Program-made: the position numbers and the translations under genes
NCBI GenBank assembly: GCA_026421245.1
Contig: JAPKDJ010000041.1
Coordinates: forward strand, 1 to 34,935
Source: Akkermansiaceae bacterium
Lineage (GTDB): Bacteria; Verrucomicrobiota; Verrucomicrobiia; Verrucomicrobiales; Akkermansiaceae
Direction: 5' to 3'
DNA: 34,935 nt
Part shown: positions 1-7,624 of the stretch, piece by piece
Position numbering within the stretch: the first letter of the stretch is position 1
Layout of the letters: the number at the start of each line of letters is the position of its first letter
The notes under the pieces: model-generated
The model's input: only the letters and a program-made list of their open reading frames with translations
Told to the model about the DNA's origin: nothing
Databases searched by the model: none

Positions 1-1
1 C

Positions 2-430
2 ATGATCTGGATGTATTCGCAGGGACTATACGAAGGCCTCGCTTCACGCACCACCGAAGCCAAAAGCTTCGAAAGACGAGTCCTTCCCTGGCTGAAGGAA
101 CTGACCGAGACTTCCGGGGAAGATGCCGCCTATCTCGCCCAAACGCTTGCCAAGGAATGCCCTCTGCGTGGAAGTTTTAAAAATGAGATCGACGAGTTTC
201 GATCCAAGCTTGGCCAAAGTGAAGCAGCGATCGCCCACGTCAAAGGCCGCGAAGCACTCGATGAATTTTCGAAAAAAGAACTCTCAAAATACGGGGACCA
301 CTACTCCCCTCTCAAGGAACACGCTCCCAAGAAATTCGAACGAATGACTGAGCTCCTTGCTGACAAAAATCCGAAGGCAAAAGACCTACACGAGATCTTC
401 AAACAGCTTGCGAAGCCAACGCATCGGTAA
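2..430 (+). CDS. Hypothetical protein, possibly 5'-partial
   Basis: I do not recognise this protein. From the first in-window ATG it has 142 residues, is mostly charged and predicted helical, and has no signal peptide or membrane segment. The frame is open to the window edge, so the true start may lie upstream and this could be the C-terminal part of a longer protein. The tail is rich in Lys and Glu (AKDLHEIFKQLAKPTHR). It ends with TAA 15 nt before the next plus-strand gene, so the two may be cotranscribed. Confidence 0.55.
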   Translation: MIWMYSQGLYEGLASRTTEAKSFERRVLPWLKELTETSGEDAAYLAQTLAKECPLRGSFKNEIDEFRSKLGQSEAAIAHVKGREALDEFSKKELSKYGDHYSPLKEHAPKKFERMTELLADKNPKAKDLHEIFKQLAKPTHR

Positions 431-445
431 CGGAAGGGGCCTCAC

Positions 446-757
446 ATGGATCCCCGGATTACCCGGCCCATTCTCTTTGCAGAGTGGCCTGCATTGATGA
501 TGCTCGGCACCATGGTTTTCACTTTTCTTCGCCTGATTCTCTACGGAACCGTAAATCCAGACCAAACCCTTGGTTATTTTAAACTCATACAAGGAATGAT
601 GAGATTTTCCGCAATGGGATGGGCCGCCTCGGGAATGTTAGGGCCGCTCTGGCTCGTTTTGGCCGGTCTCAGGGGGCATCGTGAAAAGAAAGACCGCCGC
701 GACCACTGGCTTACCATCGCAGGTTCGGAATTCTTTGGGATGTGGATGAGCCTCTAG
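446..757 (+). CDS. Small two-helix membrane protein, unknown function
   Basis: A 103-residue protein of unknown function. Two hydrophobic stretches are visible, about residues 17-34 (ALMMLGTMVFTFLRLIL) and 54-74 (MGWAASGMLGPLWLVLAGL), followed by a basic segment (RGHREKKDRRDH) that should stay in the cytoplasm by the positive-inside rule. A GGAAGGGG stretch precedes the ATG by about 7 nt and may act as ribosome binding site. It follows the upstream ORF by 15 nt. The end faces the convergent smpB gene. No family motif was recognised. Confidence 0.55.
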   Translation: MDPRITRPILFAEWPALMMLGTMVFTFLRLILYGTVNPDQTLGYFKLIQGMMRFSAMGWAASGMLGPLWLVLAGLRGHREKKDRRDHWLTIAGSEFFGMWMSL

Positions 758-779
758 CTCGTTCCAGAATGGAAGCAGC

Positions 780-1247
780 CTACAAACCTCGCCCTTTATT
801 AAAGCGCGCAACCTCCCGCTGCGCTTCACGAAGCTCGGTCTTTTTCTTCAAATCCTGACGCTGATCGCTATGGCCTTTCCCTTTTCCGAGGCCCAGTTGC
901 ACTTTCACGCGACGCTCCTTGAAGTAGAGCTTCAGGCAAATCAAGGTGAAGCCTTTTTGCAGAGTCGACTGCGAGAGCTTCAGAATCTCATTCTTGTGAA
1001 GAAGCAGCTTTCGGGGACGTTTGGTCTCGTGTTGGAAAAATGTTCCCGCCGTTTGCCATGGCTGAATATCGCACCCATAGAGCCAGCATTCGCCACGCTC
1101 AATACGAGCAAAGGATTCAGTAATACTGACCTTACCGGCTCGAATGGACTTCACTTCCGTTCCACGCAGCACAAGACCAGCCTCGAAGGCCTCCGAGATG
1201 GTGTAATCTCGGCGTGCGCGTTTGTTAGTAGCTACTTCTTGAGACAT
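780..1247 (-). CDS. smpB: SsrA-binding protein SmpB
   Basis: SmpB binds tmRNA (SsrA) and brings it to stalled ribosomes for trans-translation in the cytoplasm. The 155-residue length fits the family. The N-terminal core shows the typical pattern RRDYTISEAFEAGLVLRGTE followed by VKSIRAGKVS, then a Gly-Asp-like hairpin region with WLYGCDIQPW, and a basic C-terminal tail ending ELREAQREVARFNKGRGL that enters the decoding centre in known structures. It lies 44 nt downstream of rpoZ on the same strand, probably one transcript. No tmRNA gene is seen nearby. Confidence 0.96.
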   Translation of the reverse strand: MSQEVATNKRARRDYTISEAFEAGLVLRGTEVKSIRAGKVSITESFARIERGECWLYGCDIQPWQTAGTFFQHETKRPRKLLLHKNEILKLSQSTLQKGFTLICLKLYFKERRVKVQLGLGKGKGHSDQRQDLKKKTELREAQREVARFNKGRGL

Positions 1248-1291
1248 GACACGAAAACGAATGCCTCTGCCCTTGAGGAAGCAGATCGGGA

Positions 1292-1561
1292 CTAGGACTC
1301 TGGCTTTTCGATAAGCTTAATCTTGCCCTCGATGATTTCGGTGAGAGCAATATCAGCAAACCCCATGCTCGGAAGAGCATCGATCAAGGGAGAACGACCC
1401 TTATTGAGCTGACCCACGCGCTTTGACACGAGGTTAATCAGAACAAGAGGATCGGGAACAATTTCAGCAGCCTTTTCAACAAGATCGTTTTTCATAGGGA
1501 TCGCACTAGAACGGGGAGGAGGTTTGGGTGCTTCAAAAGGAACAATATTATCAGCATCCAT
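1292..1561 (-). CDS. rpoZ: DNA-directed RNA polymerase omega subunit
   Basis: The omega subunit assists beta-prime folding and RNA polymerase assembly. The 89-residue product contains the omega signature around VPDPLVLINLVSKRVGQLNK, followed by a conserved helix with Arg-Ser-Pro-Leu and the segment FADIALTEIIEGKI. I chose the ATG at 1561 (MDADNIVPF); an in-frame GTG lies at 1591, and a later ATG at 1495 (MKNDLVEKA) would give the shorter core found in many homologs. The pairing with smpB downstream suggests a housekeeping transcript. Identification rests on the core motif; the N-terminus is uncertain. Confidence 0.85.
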   Translation of the reverse strand: MDADNIVPFEAPKPPPRSSAIPMKNDLVEKAAEIVPDPLVLINLVSKRVGQLNKGRSPLIDALPSMGFADIALTEIIEGKIKLIEKPES

Positions 1562-1656
1562 AATTCCGGAAAATAATGAGCGGAAATCCACCCGTGGGCG
1601 GAGTGGAAAACCACAAATCCACCTTTATGACAAGCCCAATCTACCTCTGATATCGT

Positions 1657-3702
1657 TTAGAATTCCAAACCAACGCGGACACCAAAGATCTGAGGGTCGC
1701 CAGGAGTGCCAGCCGAGATCTGCTTATTCATGAAAGTGTAGTAATCTTCGTCGAAAAGATTGCGGGCAAAAACAACGGCATTCCAGCTCTCGGCTTCGTA
1801 GCCAATCTGGGCATCCCAGACCTCGTAGGAACCTTGCTTGAAGTTCCGGCTGTTGGCCTCGTCATAGTAGGTCGCTCCGACCGATCGAAGACCGGTTTGG
1901 ACAAAAAACCCGCCCTCAAAGTCATATCGCAACCCCAGCCCCGCCGTAAACGCGGGAAGAAATGGCACTTCGTTACCATCAAAGCCGGCATGATCGTCAA
2001 ACTCGATCTGGCTCAACCCTGCCGTCGCCTGCACGGTGATATTGTCGGTTGGCTTCCAGTAAAGCTCGCCTTCGACGCCAAGAGCTTCGACGCGATCCGC
2101 ATTCACAATGATGAAATCAGTGGTGAACGGCACGCTGCGGTTGACCTGATAATCGTCAATCTGCTTGTAGTAGCTACGAACCTCGAGTCCGAGGGTTTTG
2201 GCCGGGGTTTGATAACGAACGCCTAATTCGGTCTCCCAGGCGCGCTCCTCGTCGTAGTTTGCGGTTGTGGGATTGTCGCTGAAAGCGGTGAATCCTTGTG
2301 GCTTGAATGAGGCGGAAGTCCTCGCAAAGAGATTGGTCTCGGAATTGAGGGCGTAATTCAGGCCCAATGATGGGGAAATATACCAACCTTCGCTCTCACC
2401 TGTTGTTGCGGGATAAAGAGCGGGAAATCCAGGGGTGTTCCCTAAATCAGACTTTGAGCGGCTGAGGGAGGTTTCGACATACTCCAGTCGGCCGCCGACC
2501 TCGAAAGTGAGGCTCTCATTGGCATCCCACTGGACGTTTCCGAAGAGGGCCGCGCTTTCTTCCTCGACCGAAAAATTCGTGAACTGATTGGCAAAAGTAA
2601 AAGCGCTGGTGCCGAAGAAACGATTCGCCACTCCTTCGTTATCTTTCCAGAGATAGGCCAATCCGGCAGTCCAGCGAACGCTCTCGCTGGCATCAGATTC
2701 CAGTCGGAATTCCTGGCTCCAAAGCTCCTGCTCCTGGCCAATAGAGGAAGTCGAGGCAGCTGCTGGAGAAAGATCAAGGTCCACCAAGCTCGGTCCAAGC
2801 TGCCAGTTTTGGTACGAGGTGATTGATTTTAAGTTCGCCCAACCCAAATCCTGGTCAAAGTGCAGCGAGAGCTGGTAGCGGTCGATCTCGGTGACTCCTT
2901 TGAAATCACTCGCGACGCGGAACGGATCCTGGGCGCGAAGAAAATCAATGCCGGGCCCGAAAGCAGATGGCACTCCGGGAAGGGCTGATAACCGCTGGCT
3001 TCCGTCACGAGTCCGCTCATACATCGCACGAAAACGAACCTCTAGATCAGCACTTGGGTTGTAGTAGAGGCTTCCGAGAGCTCCGAACTGCTCGCGAGTG
3101 TCATTGAATCCTCCCACGGCGGGATTCACATTGTCGATGTAGCCATTGCGCTCCTTATAGTAGCTTTGAAAAGTGTAGGAGAGTTTCTCATTGATCGGAC
3201 TACTGGCACGGAATCGGTTGTGTAAGAGACCGTAGCTGCCGTATTCAGAACTAAAGCGATATTCGGGGGTATCAGTCGGCCCGGAAGTTTTCATTTCGAT
3301 CAAGCCTCCCGCCCCGTTTCGAGCAAAACGGCTGCCCTGCGGACCACGGTGAAGGGTAAATGAATCCAGATCAAAAAACTCGGTCGAGTAGCCAAAGACA
3401 TCGCCGTATGGAACATCATCCACGACCACTGCAACCCCAGCTCCTCCAAAAAAGAGGGTGTTGGACGTTCCGCGCACGGAAATCCGATCTCCATATCCGG
3501 CGGAATCGGAGGCGATCACCGAAAGGCCGGGGACATATCCCATCAGCTCACTCACCCGCTCGGCTGCGATTTCCTCAACCACCACATTACCTGCTGATTC
3601 CACCTCCCGCTGACCAGTGACGACCAGAGGCTTCAGTACGTCCTGACCAGAAGCCAGCTGTCCAAACAAAAATGCGCTAAGGCAAAAACCGATATGTTTC
3701 AT
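1657..3702 (-). CDS. TonB-dependent outer membrane receptor
   Basis: A 681-residue outer membrane beta-barrel receptor that would import an unknown ligand using TonB energy. It has a signal peptide (residues 1-19, ending QLASG), a short TonB-box-like stretch LKPLVVTGQ, a plug domain (about residues 25-150, with RISVRGTSNTLFFGG and LHRGPQGSRFARNGAGGLIE), and a barrel with many alternating aromatic strands. The C-terminus ends in Phe (FGVRVGLEF), as expected for BAM-assembled porins. The plug contains the GPQGSRFARN motif common in receptors of the FecA/IroN-like group. The gene stands alone with no TonB, ExbBD or transporter gene next to it, so the substrate cannot be inferred. Confidence 0.93.
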   Translation of the reverse strand: MKHIGFCLSAFLFGQLASGQDVLKPLVVTGQREVESAGNVVVEEIAAERVSELMGYVPGLSVIASDSAGYGDRISVRGTSNTLFFGGAGVAVVVDDVPYGDVFGYSTEFFDLDSFTLHRGPQGSRFARNGAGGLIEMKTSGPTDTPEYRFSSEYGSYGLLHNRFRASSPINEKLSYTFQSYYKERNGYIDNVNPAVGGFNDTREQFGALGSLYYNPSADLEVRFRAMYERTRDGSQRLSALPGVPSAFGPGIDFLRAQDPFRVASDFKGVTEIDRYQLSLHFDQDLGWANLKSITSYQNWQLGPSLVDLDLSPAAASTSSIGQEQELWSQEFRLESDASESVRWTAGLAYLWKDNEGVANRFFGTSAFTFANQFTNFSVEEESAALFGNVQWDANESLTFEVGGRLEYVETSLSRSKSDLGNTPGFPALYPATTGESEGWYISPSLGLNYALNSETNLFARTSASFKPQGFTAFSDNPTTANYDEERAWETELGVRYQTPAKTLGLEVRSYYKQIDDYQVNRSVPFTTDFIIVNADRVEALGVEGELYWKPTDNITVQATAGLSQIEFDDHAGFDGNEVPFLPAFTAGLGLRYDFEGGFFVQTGLRSVGATYYDEANSRNFKQGSYEVWDAQIGYEAESWNAVVFARNLFDEDYYTFMNKQISAGTPGDPQIFGVRVGLEF

Positions 3703-3800
3703 AGAAGGGGCAAAACTGACTCAATTCCCGATTCAGTCAACCAAGAAGAACTTGATAGATTTCTCCGCTCCGAAAAGTTGCCGAGTCACTCAACTCCATC

Positions 3801-4662
3801 ATGACTCGTCCGAGAACACTCTCCTCCCTCACTCTTGGCTTGTGCGCCATTCTCAGCTCATCCTGCCAGCGCAAGCCCTACCCAAAAAGAAGTCGAGCCT
3901 ACCGCAGCCGAACTTAAGGAGGCCGAAGCCGCGGCAGCTCCGATCTCCACCGGATCCCTAAATATCATCCCCGGAGAACTTCCGGACAAAGCCTCCACGT
4001 TTCTACCGGTCACCGAGAAAATCTTTTCCACCCTCAAGAAAGTTCCGGAAGGGGACCTGAAGGCCTACACTGAGACCATGTCCCAGTCTGGCGACGCAAC
4101 CATCGAAATGATTCCCATTCCCCGAGGGGAATTCACGATTGGCTCACCCGAGGGACAGGAAGGCCGATCCGACGACGAAGGGCCGCAACGCAAAATCACA
4201 ATTGAGCCCTTCTGGATGGCCTCCAAGAAAATCACCTGGAAGCTTTACCAATCGTTCATGGAAAACGGGAAAAACCGCAACAAGGACGGCACCCTCGATC
4301 TCGACGGAAACAAACTCAATCCCGAGCCCCCATTCGCCAGCAATCCCGATCTACTCGATGCCTACCTCCCAAATTATAAACAGCGCCCGGAAGGTGGCGT
4401 GAATCCTTTCGCCCTCACACCCAAGCGCTACTCACGCGTCACCCCCGGAGACGACTGGGATTGCGATCCCGAGGATCTTCGCTCAGGTGCCCGCCTTCCA
4501 TCCGCACAAAGCTGGAAGAATACCGACCCACAGGATCCCAAGTCCATCTGATATCACACTGATATGTGGGGACTTGGTTTCCGCATCATCCGCCCGGCCA
4601 AAAATCCTACTCTGGAAGAAATGCACCTCCTTTGGAATACCGGACCAGGCGAACGTTTTTAA
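3801..4662 (+). pseudogene. Decayed FGE/sulfatase-modifying-factor family lipoprotein
   Basis: This appears to be a broken formylglycine-generating-enzyme-like (SUMF1 fold) lipoprotein. A lipoprotein signal starts at ATG 3801 (MTRPRTLSSLTLGL then SSSC, lipid Cys at codon 22), but the rest of the protein is in another frame, shifted soon after the Cys. The second frame carries the family N-terminus (MIPIPRGEFTIGSPEGQEGR then EGPQRKITIEPFWM). After PDLLDA it jumps to YLPNYKQRPEGG, missing the central part of the family domain that normally contains the AANKFCQWLS and HGNVAEW regions. A TGA at 4549-4551 sits where family members usually have Trp in SIWYHTD; the frame then continues with MWGLGFRIIRPAK to TAA at 4660. 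Three independent lesions argue for decay rather than sequencing error. Family alignment is from memory. Confidence 0.8.
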
Positions 4663-4752
4663 ACCCTCCCGAAAAATTCAGGAGTGTCACCGTCAGAATG
4701 AGAAGAACGATCCTGCACTCCTCTTCTCGACATTTTTTTTAGGCCTGCTAAT

Positions 4753-4759
4753 AGGAGGT
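4753..4759 (+). promoter_or_regulatory. Strong Shine-Dalgarno site
   Basis: AGGAGGT lies 2 nt before the ATG at 4762. A full anti-SD match is uncommon among the genes in this window, but the spacing is unusually short, so its effect on translation is uncertain. Confidence 0.6.
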
Positions 4760-4761
4760 CT

Positions 4762-5640
4762 ATGAAAAAATTCATATCCACCCTGACACTCACCGCGCTC
4801 CTCGGGGTGTCGGCCACCGCCCAACAAACAGATCAAAAACACGATCAGGGCCGTGATCACAAGGCAAACACAGAACAAGTCGACTGGGCCTCCATCAAAA
4901 AGCGCCTTGAAGCCGCCGTCAAACGTGGCGACCTCACCCGCGATCAAGCAGACGAAAAATATACGGAGATTAAGAAAAAACTCCAATCAAATCCCCAGCA
5001 GCATCGTGGGCGCCCGATGATCAATCCCAATCGAGGTGAGGCTCTAGAAAGAGTCCTCGGTCAGCTTCTCAGGGACGAAAAAATCACTCACGATGACGCC
5101 CGCCGCATCATGCAGGCGGCCTTTGAAAACCGCCCTCCCCAGCGCGGCGAACAAGGTCAATCCCGTGACCACGACAGTGACCACGACAGTGACCACGACA
5201 GTGACCACGACAGTGACCACGACCACGACCGCGACCACGACCACGACCGCGAAGAAGAACAGCATCCCCGCGGTCACGACGAGGACGAAGACCGTGAACA
5301 TGGCGAGCATCAGGAACACGCTGAGATGTTTGAGAGGACCGCCCAAGAAATGAGGGAAGTTTTGGAACAGGCCCGTAAGGAACTCCACGACCTCCGCGAG
5401 GCCCGTGAACACATGGCCAATGCGCATGAGCACCACGAAAAGCAGGTGCAACAGAACCGCCGTAAACTTGAGGAACGCCGTGTCGTTGAAGCGAAACACG
5501 CAGAAGCACAACGAGCCGAAATGGCAAAGCGGGCCCGGGGCGAGCATGAAAAAGGGAAGTCTGCCAACAAGAAAGCCAAGGAAGAGGCTCATAAAAAGGA
5601 GCACAAGGACGACCACGAAAAGAAGGAAAAAAAGAAGTAA
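4762..5640 (+). CDS. Exported His/Asp-rich repeat protein
   Basis: A 292-residue exported protein without a recognised family. It has a signal peptide (MKKFISTLTLTALLGVSATA, cleavage near residue 20), a helical region, then a low-complexity run at residues 136-163: four DHDS units followed by DHDHDR-type units, and a long Glu/Lys/His/Arg-rich helical tail (about 185-292) that is probably coiled coil. The two N-terminal segments around WASIKKRLEAAVKRGDLT and LGQLLRDEKITHDDARRIM resemble a repeated short helical unit ending in (K/R)GDLT or EKIT-DDA. Alternating His/Asp suggests divalent metal binding (Zn, Ni, Cu), an inference. A terminator follows at 5664. Confidence 0.8.
   Translation: MKKFISTLTLTALLGVSATAQQTDQKHDQGRDHKANTEQVDWASIKKRLEAAVKRGDLTRDQADEKYTEIKKKLQSNPQQHRGRPMINPNRGEALERVLGQLLRDEKITHDDARRIMQAAFENRPPQRGEQGQSRDHDSDHDSDHDSDHDSDHDHDRDHDHDREEEQHPRGHDEDEDREHGEHQEHAEMFERTAQEMREVLEQARKELHDLREAREHMANAHEHHEKQVQQNRRKLEERRVVEAKHAEAQRAEMAKRARGEHEKGKSANKKAKEEAHKKEHKDDHEKKEKKK
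5167..5250 (+). repeat. 12-bp tandem repeat coding DHDS, then 6-bp DH/DR units
   Basis: The 12-mer GACCACGACAGT is repeated four times perfectly (5167-5214), followed by six hexamers of the form GACCAC or GACCGC (5215-5250). It is in frame with the His/Asp-rich protein and length changes would keep the frame in multiples of two or four residues, so copy number may vary between strains. Confidence 0.95.
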
Positions 5641-5663
5641 CGTCCTTCCCACACACCCTCACC

Positions 5664-5698
5664 AGCCACCTTCGCAGTGATGCGGGCGTGGCTTTTTT
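5664..5698 (+). terminator. Rho-independent terminator after His-rich gene
   Basis: AGCCAC pairs with GTGGCT (5664-5669 with 5688-5693), with inner CGCA/TGCG pairing, followed by a T6 run. It lies 24 nt after the stop codon. Confidence 0.8.
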
Positions 5699-5838
5699 CA
5701 CGAAGAAAAATCCCCAATCCGCTTCTCTCTACCTCCACGCCAGCTGAATCGCTACCGCGTCTTTCCGTCTTTCCTTTTCCCGCCTTTCTTGACGACGAAT
5801 TTTGACTCCCTAATTGTCAGCCTCACCGTGCAAAGGTT

Positions 5839-6011
5839 ATGATCGAAGAGATTCGCGACAATGAACTTCCCGCCCTGCGTCAGGATGTCTTGGCCCCGGT
5901 GTTATCTCGATTTTTCTAAAGAAAAGCGAAAACAACGTTGTCCGTTCCACCACCCTCCTTTTTGTCGGAGGAATGGCATTCATTTTCGTCGTAGCCCGTT
6001 TTTCTACATGA
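5839..6011 (+). pseudogene. Possible small membrane protein gene with frameshift
   Basis: ATG at 5839, preceded by AAAGG, opens a 26-codon frame (MIEEIRDNELPALRQDVLA, ending LSRFF) that stops at 5917. The adjacent frame continues from 5916 as LKKSENNVVRSTTLLF and a hydrophobic segment (FVGGMAFIFVVARFST) to TGA at 6009. Joined across the T5 run at 5911-5915 they would make a protein of about 57 residues with a single C-terminal membrane helix. A plus-strand terminator-like hairpin follows at 6076. I do not recognise a family, and coincidence cannot be excluded. Confidence 0.35.
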
Positions 6012-6063
6012 TGATCAGTGCCGCAAGCGGAACAGGAGGATCATTCCAGCCTGTCGAAAGAAA

Positions 6064-7008
6064 CTATGAATCAGCGGCCACATTCGCGGCAAAGCGGGCG
6101 TGGCCTTCTTTTCCCATGTATTTCTTGAGAAGCATCTGGGGAGCCTCGCGAAGATCGACCAATACCATCGCTTCCAGACAGTGCTGGAAGTGCGGATTGT
6201 AGGCGAAATCCAACAAAGTCGCATTCATTTTGAAATACTGTCTCAGAAGAACCGGCATCCCTTTTCCATCGGGCTCCTGGATTGCAACCTGGGCCGAAAC
6301 CTCCTCCATACTTGAAAAAGTCGCACTGAGATCTTCGGGAGCATCCTGCACCGGGAGCAAAGCCTGCATGGCCTCACCCCAGGTTCGATTAGTCTTGGTT
6401 CGACGAAGATAGCGCACGATGAGATTTTGAGAAATCGAAGTGTAGTCATCGCTCGTGCTCACTGCTCCAAAGAGCTTGTGATAGCGAGGGTAACGCGAGA
6501 CAAACTGCCCGATTCCCTTCCAAAGCCCGAGCAATGAATGAAGTGAGCGCTGGTAGTCCGGCAAGACCCAGGATCGGCCCAGTTCAAGGGCGGGGTTCAA
6601 ATAATCTACAAGCGCTTGGTCGCATTCACAGATCGAGGAAGTATAAAGCCCTTCAAAACCGAACTCTCCAAGAATCAAATCTGTTCGCCCCAAGCGGTAT
6701 CCTCCCGCAAGGCATTGGCGCTCCCGATCCCAAAGGAAAAGGTGAAGATAATACTCGTCATACCGATCAAAATCTCTCGATTTTCCGGTTCCCTCACCCA
6801 CGGAGCGAAAAGTGATTTCACGGAGTCGCCCGATCTCCATAAGCACGTTCGGAATCGCGTTCGCAGGTGCCAGATAGACGTCAAGCGAGCCTTGTCTTGC
6901 AAGGGGGCCGCTTTCACTAACCTGCGCGATGTCCTCAAGCAAAACCTCCACAGGGACGGCTTCCGCGATTTCATTGAAGGAACTTTTCATCTTCGAGGCT
7001 GTGTTCAT
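6064..7008 (-). CDS. OlsB-like GNAT N-acyltransferase
   Basis: A 314-residue GNAT-fold protein of the type related to OlsB (ornithine N-alpha-acyltransferase) and the hemolysin-like N-acyltransferases. Supporting segments are REITFRSVGEGTGKSRDFDRYD, a classic OlsB-type motif, then LHLFLWDRERQCLAGGYRLG, ELGRSWVLPDYQRS and LLGLWKGIGQFVSRYPRYHK. It would transfer a 3-hydroxyacyl group from an acyl carrier protein to an amine such as ornithine, the first step of aminolipid synthesis. Starts at 7008 (MNTASKMKSS) or 6990 are both possible; longer frames overlap the upstream gene. A PlsC-like gene lies two genes upstream, the usual partner activity. The last codons overlap a hairpin that looks like a plus-strand terminator. 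Confidence 0.82.
   Translation of the reverse strand: MNTASKMKSSFNEIAEAVPVEVLLEDIAQVSESGPLARQGSLDVYLAPANAIPNVLMEIGRLREITFRSVGEGTGKSRDFDRYDEYYLHLFLWDRERQCLAGGYRLGRTDLILGEFGFEGLYTSSICECDQALVDYLNPALELGRSWVLPDYQRSLHSLLGLWKGIGQFVSRYPRYHKLFGAVSTSDDYTSISQNLIVRYLRRTKTNRTWGEAMQALLPVQDAPEDLSATFSSMEEVSAQVAIQEPDGKGMPVLLRQYFKMNATLLDFAYNPHFQHCLEAMVLVDLREAPQMLLKKYMGKEGHARFAANVAADS
6076..6112 (+). terminator. Plus-strand terminator-like hairpin inside convergent gene end
   Basis: GGCCAC (6076-6081) pairs with GTGGCC (6100-6105), with a TTCTTTT tract after it on the plus strand. It sits within the last codons of the minus-strand OlsB-like gene, and resembles the terminator at 5664. Confidence 0.5.
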
Positions 7009-7073
7009 TTGCGATGGAGAATACCGGATCTTCCTGGATCGCGCATATTGAAAAAAAGTGACGCTAAATCGAG

Positions 7074-7586
7074 TCAATCAATGTTTGCCAACTGTCGGTG
7101 GCGTAGGGTGGAGGGTGCAATTCCGAAGCCGTCTTCCATCGGCAATCCCCGTTGGCGACACATTCCGTTGATCATCGCAAAGTGATGAACCGTATGGCTC
7201 ACCAAAAACTGGAGTTCCCGGCCCAACGTTGAAAGGTGCCATTCATGATCCCCCCCTCCACAGTCCATCTTCACCTTCACCCGGGTCGTGACATCAAAAG
7301 ATTTTGCATTTCTCAACCCCGCTTTGAGTCTTTCAATTTTCTCTAAAGCACACCCCGTCGAACACTCCAGACTCTCAGCACGTTCACGATGGTCGTAGTC
7401 AATCGAAGCATCGGGCAGGCCATTTAAAAAAGAAGAATAGTGGTCAAGACAGTGCCTTAAATGCTGCCCCAAAGTCGAGCCGTAAAGGTTCCCAACCGGG
7501 TCGGCATAGTCATGATCTGCCATCACGGCGAGCAGCTGTTCTGCTTGATTCAGAAGATGAGTGTTCGCGCTAATCAGATCCTCCAT
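7074..7586 (-). CDS. DinB-like family protein
   Basis: A 170-residue protein with the four-helix DinB/YfiT-like pattern. Candidate metal ligands are in GQHLRHCLDHY (His42, His45, His49) and SHTVHHF (His131, His134, His135); the DinB superfamily typically uses three His residues from such helices to bind a divalent metal. The biochemical role is unknown; relatives include thiol-dependent transferases and uncharacterised proteins. It sits between the PlsC-like and OlsB-like genes on the same strand, 38 nt after the PlsC-like stop, so it is probably in the same transcript. Confidence 0.75.
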   Translation of the reverse strand: MEDLISANTHLLNQAEQLLAVMADHDYADPVGNLYGSTLGQHLRHCLDHYSSFLNGLPDASIDYDHRERAESLECSTGCALEKIERLKAGLRNAKSFDVTTRVKVKMDCGGGDHEWHLSTLGRELQFLVSHTVHHFAMINGMCRQRGLPMEDGFGIAPSTLRHRQLANID

Positions 7587-7624
7587 CAGGGGTAATTTTG
7601 TCGTAGGAGGCGGAAACGGTCGAT

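Larger units (their letters stand above)
5641..6063. other. Intergenic region with terminator, possible broken small gene
   Basis: This stretch between the His-rich gene and the convergent OlsB-like gene holds a terminator at 5664-5698 and a possible frameshifted small membrane gene at 5839-6011 (listed separately). Nothing else was recognised in 5700-5838 apart from possible promoter-like TTGAC runs near 5790-5805, which I cannot assign with confidence. Confidence 0.5.

Noticed and set aside
4549..4551. TGA in the FGE-like gene as another selenocysteine codon
   Set aside because: The family has Trp at this place, not Cys, no hairpin with proper spacing follows, and the gene has two other lesions.
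5167..5250. Short regular repeats as a CRISPR-like array
   Set aside because: The units are 12 and 6 bp with no spacers and are in frame in a protein.
5044..5652. Long minus-strand frame opposite the His/Asp-rich gene, with Val/Thr repeats
   Set aside because: It is an antisense shadow of the 12-bp repeat; the plus-strand gene has a signal peptide, SD site and terminator.
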